Assembly (NCBI RefSeq): GCF_963676685.1
Contig: NC_092349.1
Location: forward strand, 83,340,604-83,404,603
Length of the DNA stretch: 64,000 nt
Origin: Mytilus edulis
Taxonomy: Eukaryota; Mollusca; Bivalvia; Mytilida; Mytilidae
Direction: 5' to 3'
Shown here: positions 1 through 12,800 of the stretch, one piece after another
Position numbering within the stretch: the stretch's first letter is position 1
Layout: each line of letters starts with the position of its first letter
The notes under the pieces: model-generated
What the model was told of the DNA's origin: nothing
Database searches by the model: none
Seen by the model: the letters and a program-made list of their open reading frames with translations, nothing else
Translations under genes and position numbers: made by a program

Positions 1-1574
1 AAAACACCAAAAAAAACTTAACATTAGCCATGAACCATTGAAATAAGGTCAAGGTAAAATGAAACCTGCCAGGTTGACATGTACTTTCAATCATTCAACA
101 CACCAAATATACTTCCTTTTCCAAATTTAAAGCTCTGAAAAGTTGGATATATATTGCCTGCAAATAAAGATTCTTTCATTGTAAATAATCATCAAAATGC
201 AAAGTTGTATTGTAAAAAAATTGTAAGACTGACAAATAGATATGCTGCTATGTAGGAAATTATTCAGAGAGATTTATTTTCTCCTATTTTGTGATAAAGA
301 TAACACCATGAAAATATCCTTCACTTCAATTTTGATCATTTAGATCAATCAGTATAAAGATGTTTAGGAAAAACATGATAAATGAATTACATTTAATGAA
401 AAATCTTAGTGTAAACGACCAATTTAACTGTATTATGATTGTTTCTTTGTTAATGTCCCAAAGGAATCTAATTTGGAATAAACTGTCTGTGTTGTGTTGC
501 TGTACTTAATATATTGCATAAATTGTCAATGTTTAATGTGTTTGTATCTTGGAATATGCATTGTAAAATATTTATTATAACTGTCACATAAACTCAACAT
601 TAACCAAGAAAACTAAACATTGATCAATGAACCATGAAAATGAGGTCAAGGTCAGATGAACCATGCCAGGCAGACATGTACAGCTAACAATTCTTCCATA
701 CAACAAATATAGTTGACCTATTGCTTATAAATTAAGAAAAACAGACCAAAACACAAATACTTAACACTGTGCAATGAACCCTGAAAATGAGGTCAAGGTC
801 AAATAAAACCTGCACGACTGACATATAGACCATTAAATATTTCCATACACCAAATATAGTTGACCTATTGCATTTAGTATTAGAAAAAATAGACCAAAAC
901 TCAAAAATTTAACTGTGACAACTAAACCATGAATATGAGGTCAAGATCAGATGACACCTGTCAGCTAGACATGTACACCTTACAATCATTCCATACACCA
1001 AATATAGTAGACCTATTGCAAGTAGTACAAGAAAAAAAGACCAAAACACAAAAACTTAACTATAACCACTGAACCATGAAAATGAGGTCAAGGTCATATG
1101 ACACCTGCCAGTTGGACATGTTCACCTTACAATCCTTCCATACACTGAATATACTAGACCCATTGCTTATAGTATCTGAGATATTGACTTGACCACCAAA
1201 ACTTAACCTTGTTCACTGATCCATGAAATGAGTTCGAGGTCAAGTGAAAACTGTCTGACGGGAATGGGTACCTTGCAAGGTACGCACAAACCAAATATAG
1301 TTATCCTATTATTTATAATAAGAGAAAATTTAACATTACAAAAAATGTTAACTTTTTTTCAAGTAGTCACTGAACCTTGAAAAATAGGTCAAGGACATTG
1401 AACATGTGACTGACGGAAAGTTTGTAACATGAGGCATCTATATACAAAGTATGAAGCATCTAGGTCTTCCACCTTCTAAAATATAAAGCTTTTAAGAAGT
1501 AAGATAACACCGCTGCCGGATCACTATCCCTATGTCGAGCTTTCTGCAACAAAAGTTGCAGGATCGACAAAAAC
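1..1574. repeat. Dispersed repeat with AGGTCAAGGTCA units, copy A
   Basis: Tandem-like units of about 150 bp each contain a stretch like CCATGAAAATGAGGTCAAGG. Exact AGGTCAAGGTCA cores lie at 643-654, 790-801 and 1085-1096, with variants near 46, 938, 1235 and 1385. The 3' end has a short CCG-like segment, a hairpin around TTGCAACAAAAGTTGCA-type sequence and a CGACAAAAA terminus. It matches 62591-63723 over most of its length in the same orientation. The first 140 bases look like a separate truncated unit. No coding content is seen. Confidence 0.85.
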
Positions 1575-2177
1575 TACATTTAGACAATTACATCTATTTT
1601 ATTGCACTATTATCAACAACAGAATGTGCAGACATTACAAATAAATATGAAAAATGTACAAATTATGACACCAATAAAATCTCAGTGGAAATTTTTACCA
1701 TTTGATAACCTTTTGCTCATTTGAAAAATTTTAAGACTTCTATCTTGTATCACATTTTATCATGGATTATTTTGATAATCCACAATTATGTAGAATAGTC
1801 CATGGTCTGATCAAATCTATATACCGGTAGTTAAAAAACAATAAAAATAATTCACAATTTAAACCTCATTTGACAATCTACAAAATGTGTAAGGATGAAA
1901 AAGTTATCTCCCTTGAGTATTGAAATTTCTTCTGTTTTAAAATTTGTGTTTTCCTTCTTTAAAAGAATATTGCCTACATGCTTCAACTTCCTTCAAGTGG
2001 CAGCTATGCTTCTTTGAGTGCCTTATCATTTTAATTCTTGTTTATAGGAAACATAGTGATACATTACAATTTACAAATGACAAGATTTTTTTTCGATAAT
2101 AAACATGGTCCAACAGCATATTTTGTTTCACACTATTTTACAAATTTACTTTCTTTACAATTTTTCATATTATCCTT
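1575..2177. other. VPS29 3' flank / 3' UTR region
   Basis: AT-rich sequence downstream of the VPS29 stop. No coding exon or clear repeat was recognised. An ATTAAA on the minus strand at 2035-2030 could end the VPS29 message. Confidence 0.4.
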
Positions 2178-5100
2178 CTAGTTTTTCTTGTATTCTATTC
2201 TTTCTACTTTCACATCATCACTTATCAGTTTATATACATAAGCTACAACTGTCGACTGCTGAATGTCTAGTATCACAAACGATGAAATCACATTGCTGAA
2301 AAAGAGAAAGAAATTTAAATTTTATTATTTTTACTAACGTTATTGTTCAGAATTGATGTTTGAGACACCTTCTAGAATTCTTTTTTGGAAATTTAATTAG
2401 GCTGTTAGTTTTCTAGTTTGAATTATTTTACATTTGTCATTTCAGGGCCTTTTATAGCTGACTTTGCAGTATGGGTTTTACTTATTGTTGAAGGCAGTAC
2501 ATTGTACAGTGACCTAAAATAGTTAATTTCTGTGCCATTTCGTCTCTTGTGAAGAGTTGTCTCATTTGCAATCATACCACATCTTCCTTTTTATATGAGA
2601 AGCCCTCATCTATGATATTGAACTGTTTTATAAATCAAACAACATGTTTTAGAAGTACAGCAGTGTTTCACTTTGAATATACACCTTGATACGACAATGA
2701 TAGGCTTTTGTATATGTGCACTTGTAACAATTTAATGGAAACATGCAGTTTAATATAGCTACCGTAATAACTTATTATAATATTACCTGTCCAAAGCATT
2801 ATATGCTCCTGTGGCAGAGCCTGGGTTAATGTAGAATTTATTTTCATGTTCAAATGCCTCAAACTTGTGTGTATGTCCAGAAATGAGAATGTCCACATCT
2901 AACTGTCGCTGAACCATTGCTAAACTTTCTGTGTCGCCCCACGGTACCACCTGGTGGCCATGACATAAACCAATTCTAAACTGTCCAACTGTTACAACTT
3001 TCTGCTCTGGATAATTCAGGTTCTAACAATAAAAGAGATTATTTCTTGAATATAATGTAAATATTGTCAGGAATTTGATGTTCAGTAGTTGTCATTTGTT
3101 AATGTAGTTCATAACAGTTTCTCGTTTCTTTTATAGATAAGACCGTTGGTTTTCCTGTTTGAATGGTTTAACACTAGTAATTTTTCATGCTCTTTATAGC
3201 TTGCTGTTCGGTGTGAGCCAAGGCTCCGCGTTGAAGAACTTTTATAAATTGTGACTTGAATGGAGAGTTGTCTCTTTGGCACTCATACCACATCTTCCAA
3301 TGTCTATTTTTATTAAGGTTCTTAAATCATCTTAAAAATAGGACACTACAGTAACCACAAGATTGTAATGTATTATCATCAAAATATACATGAAACATTT
3401 TCCAATGGATGTTAAGAGTATACAACAGTCAATTCAATATAGCAACCAGAATTATTTATACACATTTGTATAACAAATCAGAATGCTGCATATATATCAT
3501 GTATATATATCATATGGTACAAGTACTAGATAGCCTTTATAAATTACAAAACTGATCATTTTTATAGAGGTTTTGTTTTGGTAGAATTGACAGAGTGACA
3601 AGATCATGGGTTCTGTATTTCTTTAAAATCATTATTTCAATAATACACTAACCTCATCAAAGTCTCCCCTGACCACATGGACATCGCTGGCCAATGTTTT
3701 CAGGTAGTCAAATGATTCCTTTGTACATAGGTTCCCTGTACATAATATATGCTGTATTTTACCAGGAACCAAGAGTTTTTTAAATCTGTTGGGTAAACTA
3801 TTACATCTGTGCGGAATGTGTAGATCTCCTAAAACTAACACCAACTGAAAAAAAATACACAATTAAATAAGAGATTAATGTCCCATTGAAATATTGTACT
3901 AGAAAGAAGTGCAGCTCCAAACGAATGTAGGACAGAAAGTCACAGGACAAAAGTCACGGACAAAAGTCACAGACAAAAAGTCACAATTCAGTTTTGAGAT
4001 TATTTTTCTTTGAATAAAAAAACACTGATTTTGAAAATATTTTTTTTATTTTTTCTTGAACTATTTAATATAAATTTAAGCAACTTTGTTATTAAAATTT
4101 ATTCAATAAATGTCAATAATGTTCAAATAATTGTTATGCAAACAAAGTGTCAATGTGGCATGGTACTTAAATGGCTTTGTCATACAAGAAATACATCATT
4201 TGAATAATAAGAATTAAATAGATTTTCATTTATCAAGACTTATAAACAAGTTAATATACTTAAAAATGAATATTTGTTATAAAAAGAAACTATTTCAAGA
4301 TCTTTTTCATAGTTTGCAAATAATTTTCAACAAATTATTTGTGACTTTTTGTCCTATCAAATTTGTGACTTTATGTCCTGTGACTTTTTGTCCTGTGACT
4401 TTCTGTCCGTTTACCCTCCAAACATAAGTAAGAAACGTTTATGTTTTCACCATCATTTTTTTAAAACTATTTTTTAATTTTTATAAATAGTTTCTTTCAA
4501 TTTTCAGAAATAATTTTTTTTTTTAACTCATCTTTACATATATCAAACAAAAATTATATTTAATCCTCTATTAAAGGAGTGATAATTATTCTGTAAGATA
4601 GAGATATATGCATGTTTGTAGTGAAGTCTGGGTTTTTAAAGGACGTCTTAATTTCATAACTTACAAATTGTTACAGCAGAATTAAATCATATTTGGGTCA
4701 AAACTTTAATTTGTCTGTAAATAGATAGGCTAGAAATGTTAGACATGATGTATTTGTCTTTTTGAGTTTGAAATATTTCCCTTGACCACCATGTACTGTT
4801 GAACATGAAACTCTTTGATTTTCTAATTTGACTAACCAAATTGAAATATGTCATTTATGTGGTACAAGCCCTTAAATTAAAGGAACAAACTGTGCAATAT
4901 TAAAATCAAATTGTTAAAAAACAAACTTTTCTTTCTTAATTAAAAGAGATTTATTTTTGAAGAAGAAGTGTACCTGCAGCAAATCAAGCATTTATATCCA
5001 GTTTTTTACAGAAGTAATATATTTAAAGAGCATATGTATTAAGTCATTAAAATTAGAGAATACACAGTATAATTCATATCAGTAGTCTGCAAACTTTTAA

Positions 5101-6622
5101 GTCATGTAAGTTTGCTTTCAGTAACAAAGATTTTATCTGGCATATGATAAAATATTGTTTACTATTATTTTGTTGGTTTTCTTTAAACGGTCCTTGTTAA
5201 GATTTTGCAATGCATGCTTTTTATGTACCTTTTGATATCCACATATCAAGATTAAAAAGGAAATGGTTAAGATTTATTTTTTTTTCAAACCCTGTCGCAT
5301 ATTCATATGCCTATCCAGTACCAAAAGCTAGGAATCTGGTCAATGGGGCCCCTGTCTGTTTAAAGTTTAATAAATTTCAAAACTTTCAAATGCATAAAAT
5401 GCAGTCTCACTAATTAGCAACAAGGGTCAGGAAAAGAATTATTAGGGACAAGAAAGTCGTGAAAATTAATTTACAATAAATATTTAGAAAATAAATCATC
5501 TGATTATACTAAGGTTTAAAAAAAATAAAGAAAAATTGAAAGAATGCAGAAATGAGTTGTATTGTTTCAATATTAATTTATTTGAAATAATTTTAGATTT
5601 TTCATACATGTGTGTACGCTAAATTTGTTTTCTTGTCACTACATTCATGACATTATACTTCTTGTTGCAGAATTAATCTTCTTGTTGCAAAGTTTTCGTT
5701 TCTTGTCACTTCTCGAAGCTGCTTCTTGCTACTTACAAAAATGTATATGGGGATGAAGTCCCCAATAACAGTAGAAAAATCAATAAAAATTTTTTTTTTT
5801 AAAACCGGGAAAATTTCATTGTACTTATGAACTGGAAATCGTTCAATTTTTTTTATGTCATGTTTTGAATTACCACATCTGCGCAGAAATCTACAATGTA
5901 CGTCCTTTTGCGGTCTCGTTTGTATGAAACTTTGAGTAAAATATATATTTACATGTATCTGTCTAGTATAAAATAGGAAGGAACGCAATACCAATTTCAT
6001 TTTTAATAATTCCTTGATATATGAAAAAACGTTACCTGATGATAGCGTTTCTTTGTTTATATTGCATATGACGTCATACATTTTTTAACTTAAATAACGT
6101 CAGCACAACTAACATCCCTAACAACAGAACCAAAATCGGAAACGTTTCGGTATTTCCGTTTCTTTTTTTCACAAATATTTAAGTTACAAAAAAATAATTC
6201 ATACAGACTTCGTCCCCATTTACAGGTAATGTCTGCCTCATATTACATGTTATATATAGAGAGATCCTGCATAATGTGTTAGCAGTTAACTTTTTGGAGT
6301 AATGACCAGATCACTACCAGGCGGCTTCATTATGGTAATGGGAGCATGTGATGATATTGTAAACAAGGGATTAGCTAGCAACATCTTTCCAAGAAGGACC
6401 AAAAATCATTTATTGTATCTGTAATCTAACACAAAATTACACATTTTTGACTGACACACCCCCTTATTTTCGTTTCTTCCTTTCTATCTTGAAAATAGCC
6501 TTTTAATTGTAAGCTCGATAACAAATCAAGTTCAGCATTAATAATAATCTTATTTGTCTAGCTAATAATGAGAAGAATAACTCAATTCATTTGAGTTTTA
6601 GTGGCCTAATCATATTTACCAT
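2178..6622 (-). CDS. VPS29: VPS29, retromer complex subunit (complete, 4 coding exons)
   Basis: Coding exons on the minus strand: 6622-6620 (ATG only), 3844-3653, 3022-2787, 2295-2178; all introns GT-AG and frames join. The product is 182 aa, the same length as human VPS29. It is the metallophosphoesterase-fold subunit of the endosomal retromer/Commander complexes that recycle cargo and bind VPS35. Visible motifs: [16 protein letters not shown] at the N-terminus (Asp8, His10), TGNLC (Asn39), VRGDFDE (Asp62), [19 protein letters not shown] (His115, His117), [12 protein letters not shown], and the C-terminal VERIEYKK. The start is inferred: exon 2 opens in phase 0 with the second residue, and ATG followed directly by GTAAAT with an A at -3 sits at 6622-6620, giving exactly the family length. 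Intron 1 (3845-6619) holds a TIR element. A possible ATTAAA poly(A) signal is at 2035-2030. The first exon is the only uncertain part. Confidence 0.95.
2400..2587 (+). repeat. Dispersed repeat fragment (CATACCACATCTTCC-ended family)
   Basis: It ends in a sequence like GAGTTGTCTCATTTGCAATC followed by CATACCACATCTTCC. The same family occurs at 3086-3299, 26225-26311 and 41462-41733 (plus) and 45091-45235 (minus). This copy sits in the last VPS29 intron. Confidence 0.75.
3086..3299 (+). repeat. Dispersed repeat (CATACCACATCTTCC-ended family)
   Basis: A fuller copy with GTTTCTCGTTTCTTTTATAG, AGACCGTTGGTTTTCC and TTCGGTGTGAGCCAAGGCTC blocks, almost matching 41462-41733. It lies in a VPS29 intron. 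Confidence 0.8.
3923..4415. mobile_element. Non-autonomous TIR element with iterated GGACAAAAAGTCAC motif
   Basis: The left end carries repeated GGACA(A/G)AAAGTCAC units and the right end carries the inverse GTGACTTTTTGTCC units, about 80 bp per arm. The whole is flanked by an 8-bp direct repeat CTCCAAAC (3915-3922 and 4416-4423), a likely target-site duplication. The interior is AT-rich with no transposase. It lies in VPS29 intron 1. Confidence 0.8.
4424..6619. other. Rest of VPS29 intron 1
   Basis: AT-rich intron sequence. A 142-codon minus-strand ORF at 6081-5653 shows no recognisable domain and is probably chance. A short piece near 6205-6235 resembles part of a repeat at 10078-10115. 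Nothing else was recognised. Confidence 0.4.
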
Positions 6623-6810
6623 TTTCCAAATTCTTTCAACTTCCTGTCATGTGTGCAACCAAAATTGCAAAGAAGGGTATATTTGATTGGTTGTTGCATT
6701 CTCCGTCCAATCAAAACACTTGTTACAAAAACTCCGCGAACATCAACATTGGATTTGGTTCAGACGATTTCTTTGAAAGTTTGTTTGGAAAACATGTCAT
6801 TGTGAACAAA
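6623..6810. promoter_or_regulatory. Putative bidirectional VPS29/RAD9 promoter
   Basis: This 188-bp gap lies between the two divergent start codons. It holds GATTGG at 6685-6690 and CCAATC at 6707-6712, which are opposed CCAAT (NF-Y type) boxes 16 bp apart. ACTTCCTG at 6639-6646 is an ETS-type site on the minus strand. No TATA box is seen. NF-Y and ETS sites are common in bidirectional housekeeping promoters, and both flanking genes are housekeeping. Transcription starts are not known and part of the gap must be 5' UTR. Confidence 0.55.
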
Positions 6811-9800
6811 ATGAAATGTGTCATACCCGGAATTAATATAAAAGGTACTTTGGAGAAATCATATGAGCCCAATCATTCCTTCAAAACGTCTTTAGACACT
6901 CATATCTAGAATTGTATCCCCCCCTTTCCCCTATAATATTAAAGAAAACAAAAACAAAAAATAACTCAAGTGACAGTGTTATCCAATAACAAAAATCAGT
7001 GATTAGGAAGGTTTAGCACCATAGGCAATATGCACATTTTGACATAAATTGGGCATAGAATGAAAAATGTCAGTGTTAGCACAAATTATGTTTTTCCTCT
7101 TCAGTGTATCTGTATGAATACGTTGTCGATACCAATACTGAACTGGCTTCAATACAGTTTGAGAGAGCACCACCGTTTTATTGACGGGGCGTGAGAGCAG
7201 ATTTGAAGCTCTCTTCACTTGATGCACGCACAACAGTGTTTTCTAGCTGATTCCACGCGATCACTGTCTTTACAAAGAATGCAGTATTGTGGTGTTTTGC
7301 TTGGTGGAATGTCAAAACACATTGATTTGTTCTTTACTTGCTTTTCCACAATATTTGTTGCTTGGTATTCTTCAAATTTCTTGGCAGTTATGTTTCTCTT
7401 AGGACATGCTTTTTTAGAAATTCATCTGGTTCAATAGCGGGAATTAGCCCTTCAACCACTTTGTACATAAATATAAACTTCCGGCTTGTTCTTCTTGTCT
7501 GATTGTCTTGTAGTTCCAGTTGGGCAAGCATTTTTGGAGACACATCCGTCCTCTTGACTTTTAATCTCTGGTGATAAATCTTGCTGCTTGACTGTGTATT
7601 CTTTCAGGCTTATTCATGTTATTTCTGTTTTTTACCATGTACATGTAGGGGTCCCATACTATGGCCATATATTCCATTGTTGATCTGACAAGCATGACGT
7701 ACATGTAAGCTGGTTTTTTTAAATCTTGTGGTCAGTATTTTAAATTTCTTCTTAGAAAGCCTAGTGTTGATTTTGTTTACTTTGCTACATGTGGGTGGTC
7801 TATTTCAGGTCTTCCGAAAATTTGTTGACCTTTCTTTACAACTCTCTCGGACAATCCAAGTTTCAGTTTTTGTTGTTCACATTTTTGGTCCCCATTTCGG
7901 CAGTTTTGTTCATTTGTTTTAGATGTATTTCCTGACAATAATTGTATTGGAGTATGGATCTTTCCATAGTTCCATTAAAACGGGCGTCGATTAGAGAAGC
8001 TAAAAACTGGACATCGATTAGAGGAGGCCAAAATTGGATGTCGATTAGAGAGGGATACAATTGGCCATCGATTTGGAATCTTATTTTAATGTGACAGCAG
8101 CTTTGAACGTGGATTTGAGGGATGGATGTCTATTAGAGAGCGGAGGTCGATATGAGTCTTACTGTACATATATGATATCAACAATAGACAACATTAATTA
8201 ACACAGAACTATTAGATTATCTAATTCTTGAAATAAGTCTTGCTGTTAAGTGGTTTTCCTGGCCACATTAACTAAACATAAACATGATAAAGGAAGAGCG
8301 TAGATATCTTATTAAAAATGTTTAACCCGCCACATTTTTATACCTGTCCAGGTCATGCAGGTCAGGATTTACCTCTAGCCTCTAGTAATATAGATTACAA
8401 AATCAAATTCTACACATGCATGACATGCAAGATTTGAAAAATTAATGAGTTCAATTAATTTAGATTTATATCATATTTATATTATATTGATATGTGATAT
8501 AATTATTTAATTAAATTTTGTTTTTCCTTCAGTATTTGGGAGAGCTATACATGCACTATCAAAGATAGGAGATGAGATTTATGTAGAACCATTAGAACAT
8601 GGGGTAAAGTTAAATATATATAAGTTTATATTTATTCAATCTGTCTTGTTCCCATAAGTTTTACAAGGGAAAAGTAAATTATACATTCTTGTACATGTGT
8701 TAAAAAAACCAATTCAATCAGGAAAAAATACTTGTCTGTACTTAAGGTTTCACAAAAGCACAGCATGCACATGTACAGTTGCAATTGAAATAATACTGAA
8801 TAATATGGTATCAAATATAAAAATTAGATGTGGTATGCTTGCTGAAGATGTCAACTATTCATAAGAGACCAAAGGACGTGGATGTAAACAATTCATGAGA
8901 GGGCCTTCAACAATGAGCAAAATCCATACTTTAAAGTAAGCTTTAAAATTTTATTTGTTTAAATGTACAGGTACAAAACATGTGCACCAACCAAGATGGC
9001 CCCCATGGCTAAAAATAGAATAAAGATAACTCAAAAAACAAAGCATTTAGAGCAAATCTGACAGGTGTAAAATTGTTCATCAGGTCAAGATCTAACTGCC
9101 CTGAAATTTTCAGATGAATCGGACAACCTGTTGTTGGGTTGCTGCCCCTGAATTGGTAATTTTAAGGAAATTTTGCTGTTTTTGGTTATTATCTTGAATA
9201 TTATTACAGATAGAGTTAAACTGTAAACTGCAATAGTGTTTAGCAAAGTAAGATTTACAAATAATAAAGTCAACATGACCGAAATGGTCAGTTCACCCCT
9301 TTAGGAGTTATTGCCCTTTATAGTCAATTTTTAACCATTTTTCGTAAATCTTAGTTATCTTTTACAAAAATCTTCTCCTCTGAACATACTGGGCCAAATT
9401 AATCCAAACTTGGCCACAATCATCTTTGGGGTATCTAGTTTAAAAAATGTGTCTGATGACCCGGCCATTCAACCAAGATGGCTGCCACGGCTAAAAATAA
9501 AACATTGGGGTGAAATGCAGTTTTTGGCTTATAACTCAAAACCAAAGCATTTAGAGCATATCTGACAGGGTTCAATTGTTTATCATGTCAAGATCTATCT
9601 GCCCTGATATTTTCAGATGGATTGGACAACCGGTTGTTGGGTTGCTGCCCCTGAATTGGTAATTTTAAGGAAATTTTGTAGTTCTTTGTTATTATCTTGA
9701 ATATTTTCATAGATAGAGATAAACTGTAAACAGCAATAATGTACAACAAAGTAAGACCTAAAATTAAGTCAACTGACGAAAATAGTCAATTGACCCCCTA

Positions 9801-12800
9801 AGGAGTTATTGTCCTTTATAGTCAATTTTAACAATTTTCATAAAATTTGTAAATTTTCACTAACATTTTCCACTGAAACTACTGGGCCAAGTTCATCATA
9901 GATAGAGATAATTGTAAGCAGCAAGAATGTTCAGTAAAGTAAGATGTAAAAACACCATCACCAAAACACATTTTTGTCATGAATCCACCTGCTTCCTTTG
10001 TTTAATATACACATAGACCAAGGTGAGCGACACAGGCTCTTTAGAGCCTCTAGTTTTTTAACATGTTTGAATTACAAACTTCGTCCCCTTTCACAGGTAA
10101 TGCCTGCCTCATATAAGTTCACCAGATACTTGACATTGAATGCATGTCCTGTTTACAAAACTTTGAATTTTTCGAAAAACCAAGGATTTTCTTATTCCAG
10201 GCATAGATTACCTTACCCGTATTTGGCACAACTTTTTGGAATTTTTGGATCCTCAATGCTCTTCAATTTTGTACTTGTTTGTTTTATGGCTTTATATTTT
10301 GATATGAGCGTCACTGATGAGTCTTATGTAGACGAAACGCGCGTCTGGCATACTAAATTATATTCCTGGTACATTTGATAACTATTTACACCACTGGGTT
10401 GATGCCACTGCTGGTGTTGTTTCGACCCCGAGGGTATCACCAGCCCAGTAGTAAACATTTTGGTGTTGACATGAATATCAAAAATGTGGTCATTTTAATA
10501 AATTTCCTGTTTACAAAACTTTGAATTTTTTTAAAAACTGCGGATTTTCTTATCCCAGGCATAGATTACCTTAGCCATATTTGGCACAACTTTTTGGAAT
10601 TTTGGATCCTCAATGCTCTTCAATTTTGTACTTGTTTGGCTTTATAAATATTTTGATATGAGCCTCACTGATCAGTGATGAGTTTTATGTAGATGAAATG
10701 CGTGTCTGGCGTACTAAATTATAATCCTGGTACCTTCGATAACTATATAAGGCCAACTAAAATTAATTAGTAGATTTTCATCCAAATTTTTGAAAAAAAT
10801 GGGGCGGGTGGGAGGATTTTATTTTTTAAATTTTATTTCATATGAAACGCTTTTGTGACGAGTTCTTCATATATGCAAGTGTAATGATAAGCTTATATCA
10901 TGTATACACAAGTATGAGGAATCTTACATAATTTTTCAAATCCATAAATAAATTATACTATCTAATTGCGGCTTTAAAAACTAAACAACACAAACGTGTG
11001 AGAAATGTTCTCTTCAGTTGGACTACCTTCACCAAATGTATTTGGATTTCTAAACGATGGTTTGTATTCCCATTAAATGAAGCAAATGCATTGGTATGCA
11101 ACACATTTATTATGAGTACAGAATAAAATGAAAACTCGAACAGTGTTGAAATAATAGGGTTGGTACTTATATGCAAGATGAAAATATAATTATCATGTAA
11201 AATATGAACTTAATAAAAAAAACAAAAGATGTTGTTCAATGACTCTTTTGTGTGTATTGGGACATTTGCTGTTTGTCAACATAAAAATAAAATGCGTATG
11301 TTTGTCGACTTTTTAAATTCAAAATACAGTCATAAATCTAACAAGTTTGTGCTGGTGTTTCAATATCTTTAATCCAGTCATGTTTTCTGTATCAATGGTT
11401 TCCACGATTCTTGCGCTTTGGGTATCATTCACGGTTTAAATTTCCTGACACAAAGCCATTGCATAATTAAAAAAATCCACAGTTTTCTAAATCATCACAG
11501 AAATTTGTGACATACCGCGATTTGCGGTCTTGGAAACAGAGTGTTTCTCGTAACACGAATATTTTGATATATTCTCGTAATCAATCTTTACTCTCGGAAG
11601 ATGATGTTGTCATCATGAGAGCATCAGAATATGTCGACTTAATCATTTTGGTTAGATTTACTCGAGGTACAAAACCGAAATTTGAAACAGGAAGCTTTGA
11701 TTGAAACGAAATATTTTACGGTTACCGATAACGGAAATAAACAAAATCCGGAAATCGTAAATTTTATAAAATAAAAAAATTCGGGGCGGGATGATTTCAT
11801 AGGGGCGGGCGGGGATGAAAATCTATCAATTAATTTTAATTGGCCTAATAAAATTTAAATTTTAGTACGAAGTTAATCCTAATTCAAACTGGAGTAATAT
11901 TTGAACTGATGTGATATAATAATATTGAAGATATCAAATTAAAGAAGCTTGTATTTATTTTTCTTCTTTATTTCAAATTAATTAATTTTAAATTAAATAT
12001 GTTATGTATTTTAGCTAGCTTTAAGGACGGTGAACTCCTCCAGATCAGCCTATGGATGTTTTATGTTTTCCCCGACTTTTTTCCAACATTATGATGATGG
12101 TTCAGGACAGATAAGGTCAGAGGACAGTGAACAAGATGCCATCAGGTGTAAAGTGGCCATGAAAGTAAGAAATGTACAAAAATAGAAAGTAAGAAAATCA
12201 AACTACAGAAAAAAACTGACCCTATATCTACCATAAAAGTTATTGATTGGAAATTATGGTGATTAGAAATTTTGAAATTATGATGATTAGAAGTTTGGAA
12301 AATACAATTGCTGTACATGTATTTCCTAACTATGAAAGTGTAGCTCTTTTATGGTGTGCTCATTTCTGATTTGGTCCTCCCATTACTAGAAAATATTCCA
12401 AATATCATTTGTGGTACGTTTTCCCAGTACATTGTAATGTTAATGTTGTACCTAGATTTAACATTTACATCTACAACAGCAATGTTTATGTTGTACCTAG
12501 ATTAAACATTTACATCTACAACAGCTTTGTGTCACATCATGAGACTAAAGCAATGTGATCCTGTTGATTCCCATATATCCACTCCAAATCTGGACAACAC
12601 ACAAAACTTGGTAAAGAACTTGACATTTATTTAACAGGTCATTCATTAGGAGGCAGTACCTGGTACTTTTACTCTCCTATACAACTTTTAGTACTGCATG
12701 CATTCAGGAATTTTTATATAAGATGTTCATTGAATATATTGAAAAGTACCACCTACAAATGGGAATTTACTAGTTAATGGCTTCTGATTGTTATGCAGTA

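Noticed and set aside
5653-6081. 142-aa minus-strand ORF in VPS29 intron 1
   Set aside because: No recognisable domain, AT-driven composition, lies inside the intron. A donor-like AG/GTAACG at its start would join VPS29 exon 2 out of frame.
9998-10378. 126-aa plus-strand ORF
   Set aside because: It spans the end of an AGCTCACC element and an ACGCGCGT repeat that recurs elsewhere in the window, so it is a repeat-derived reading frame.
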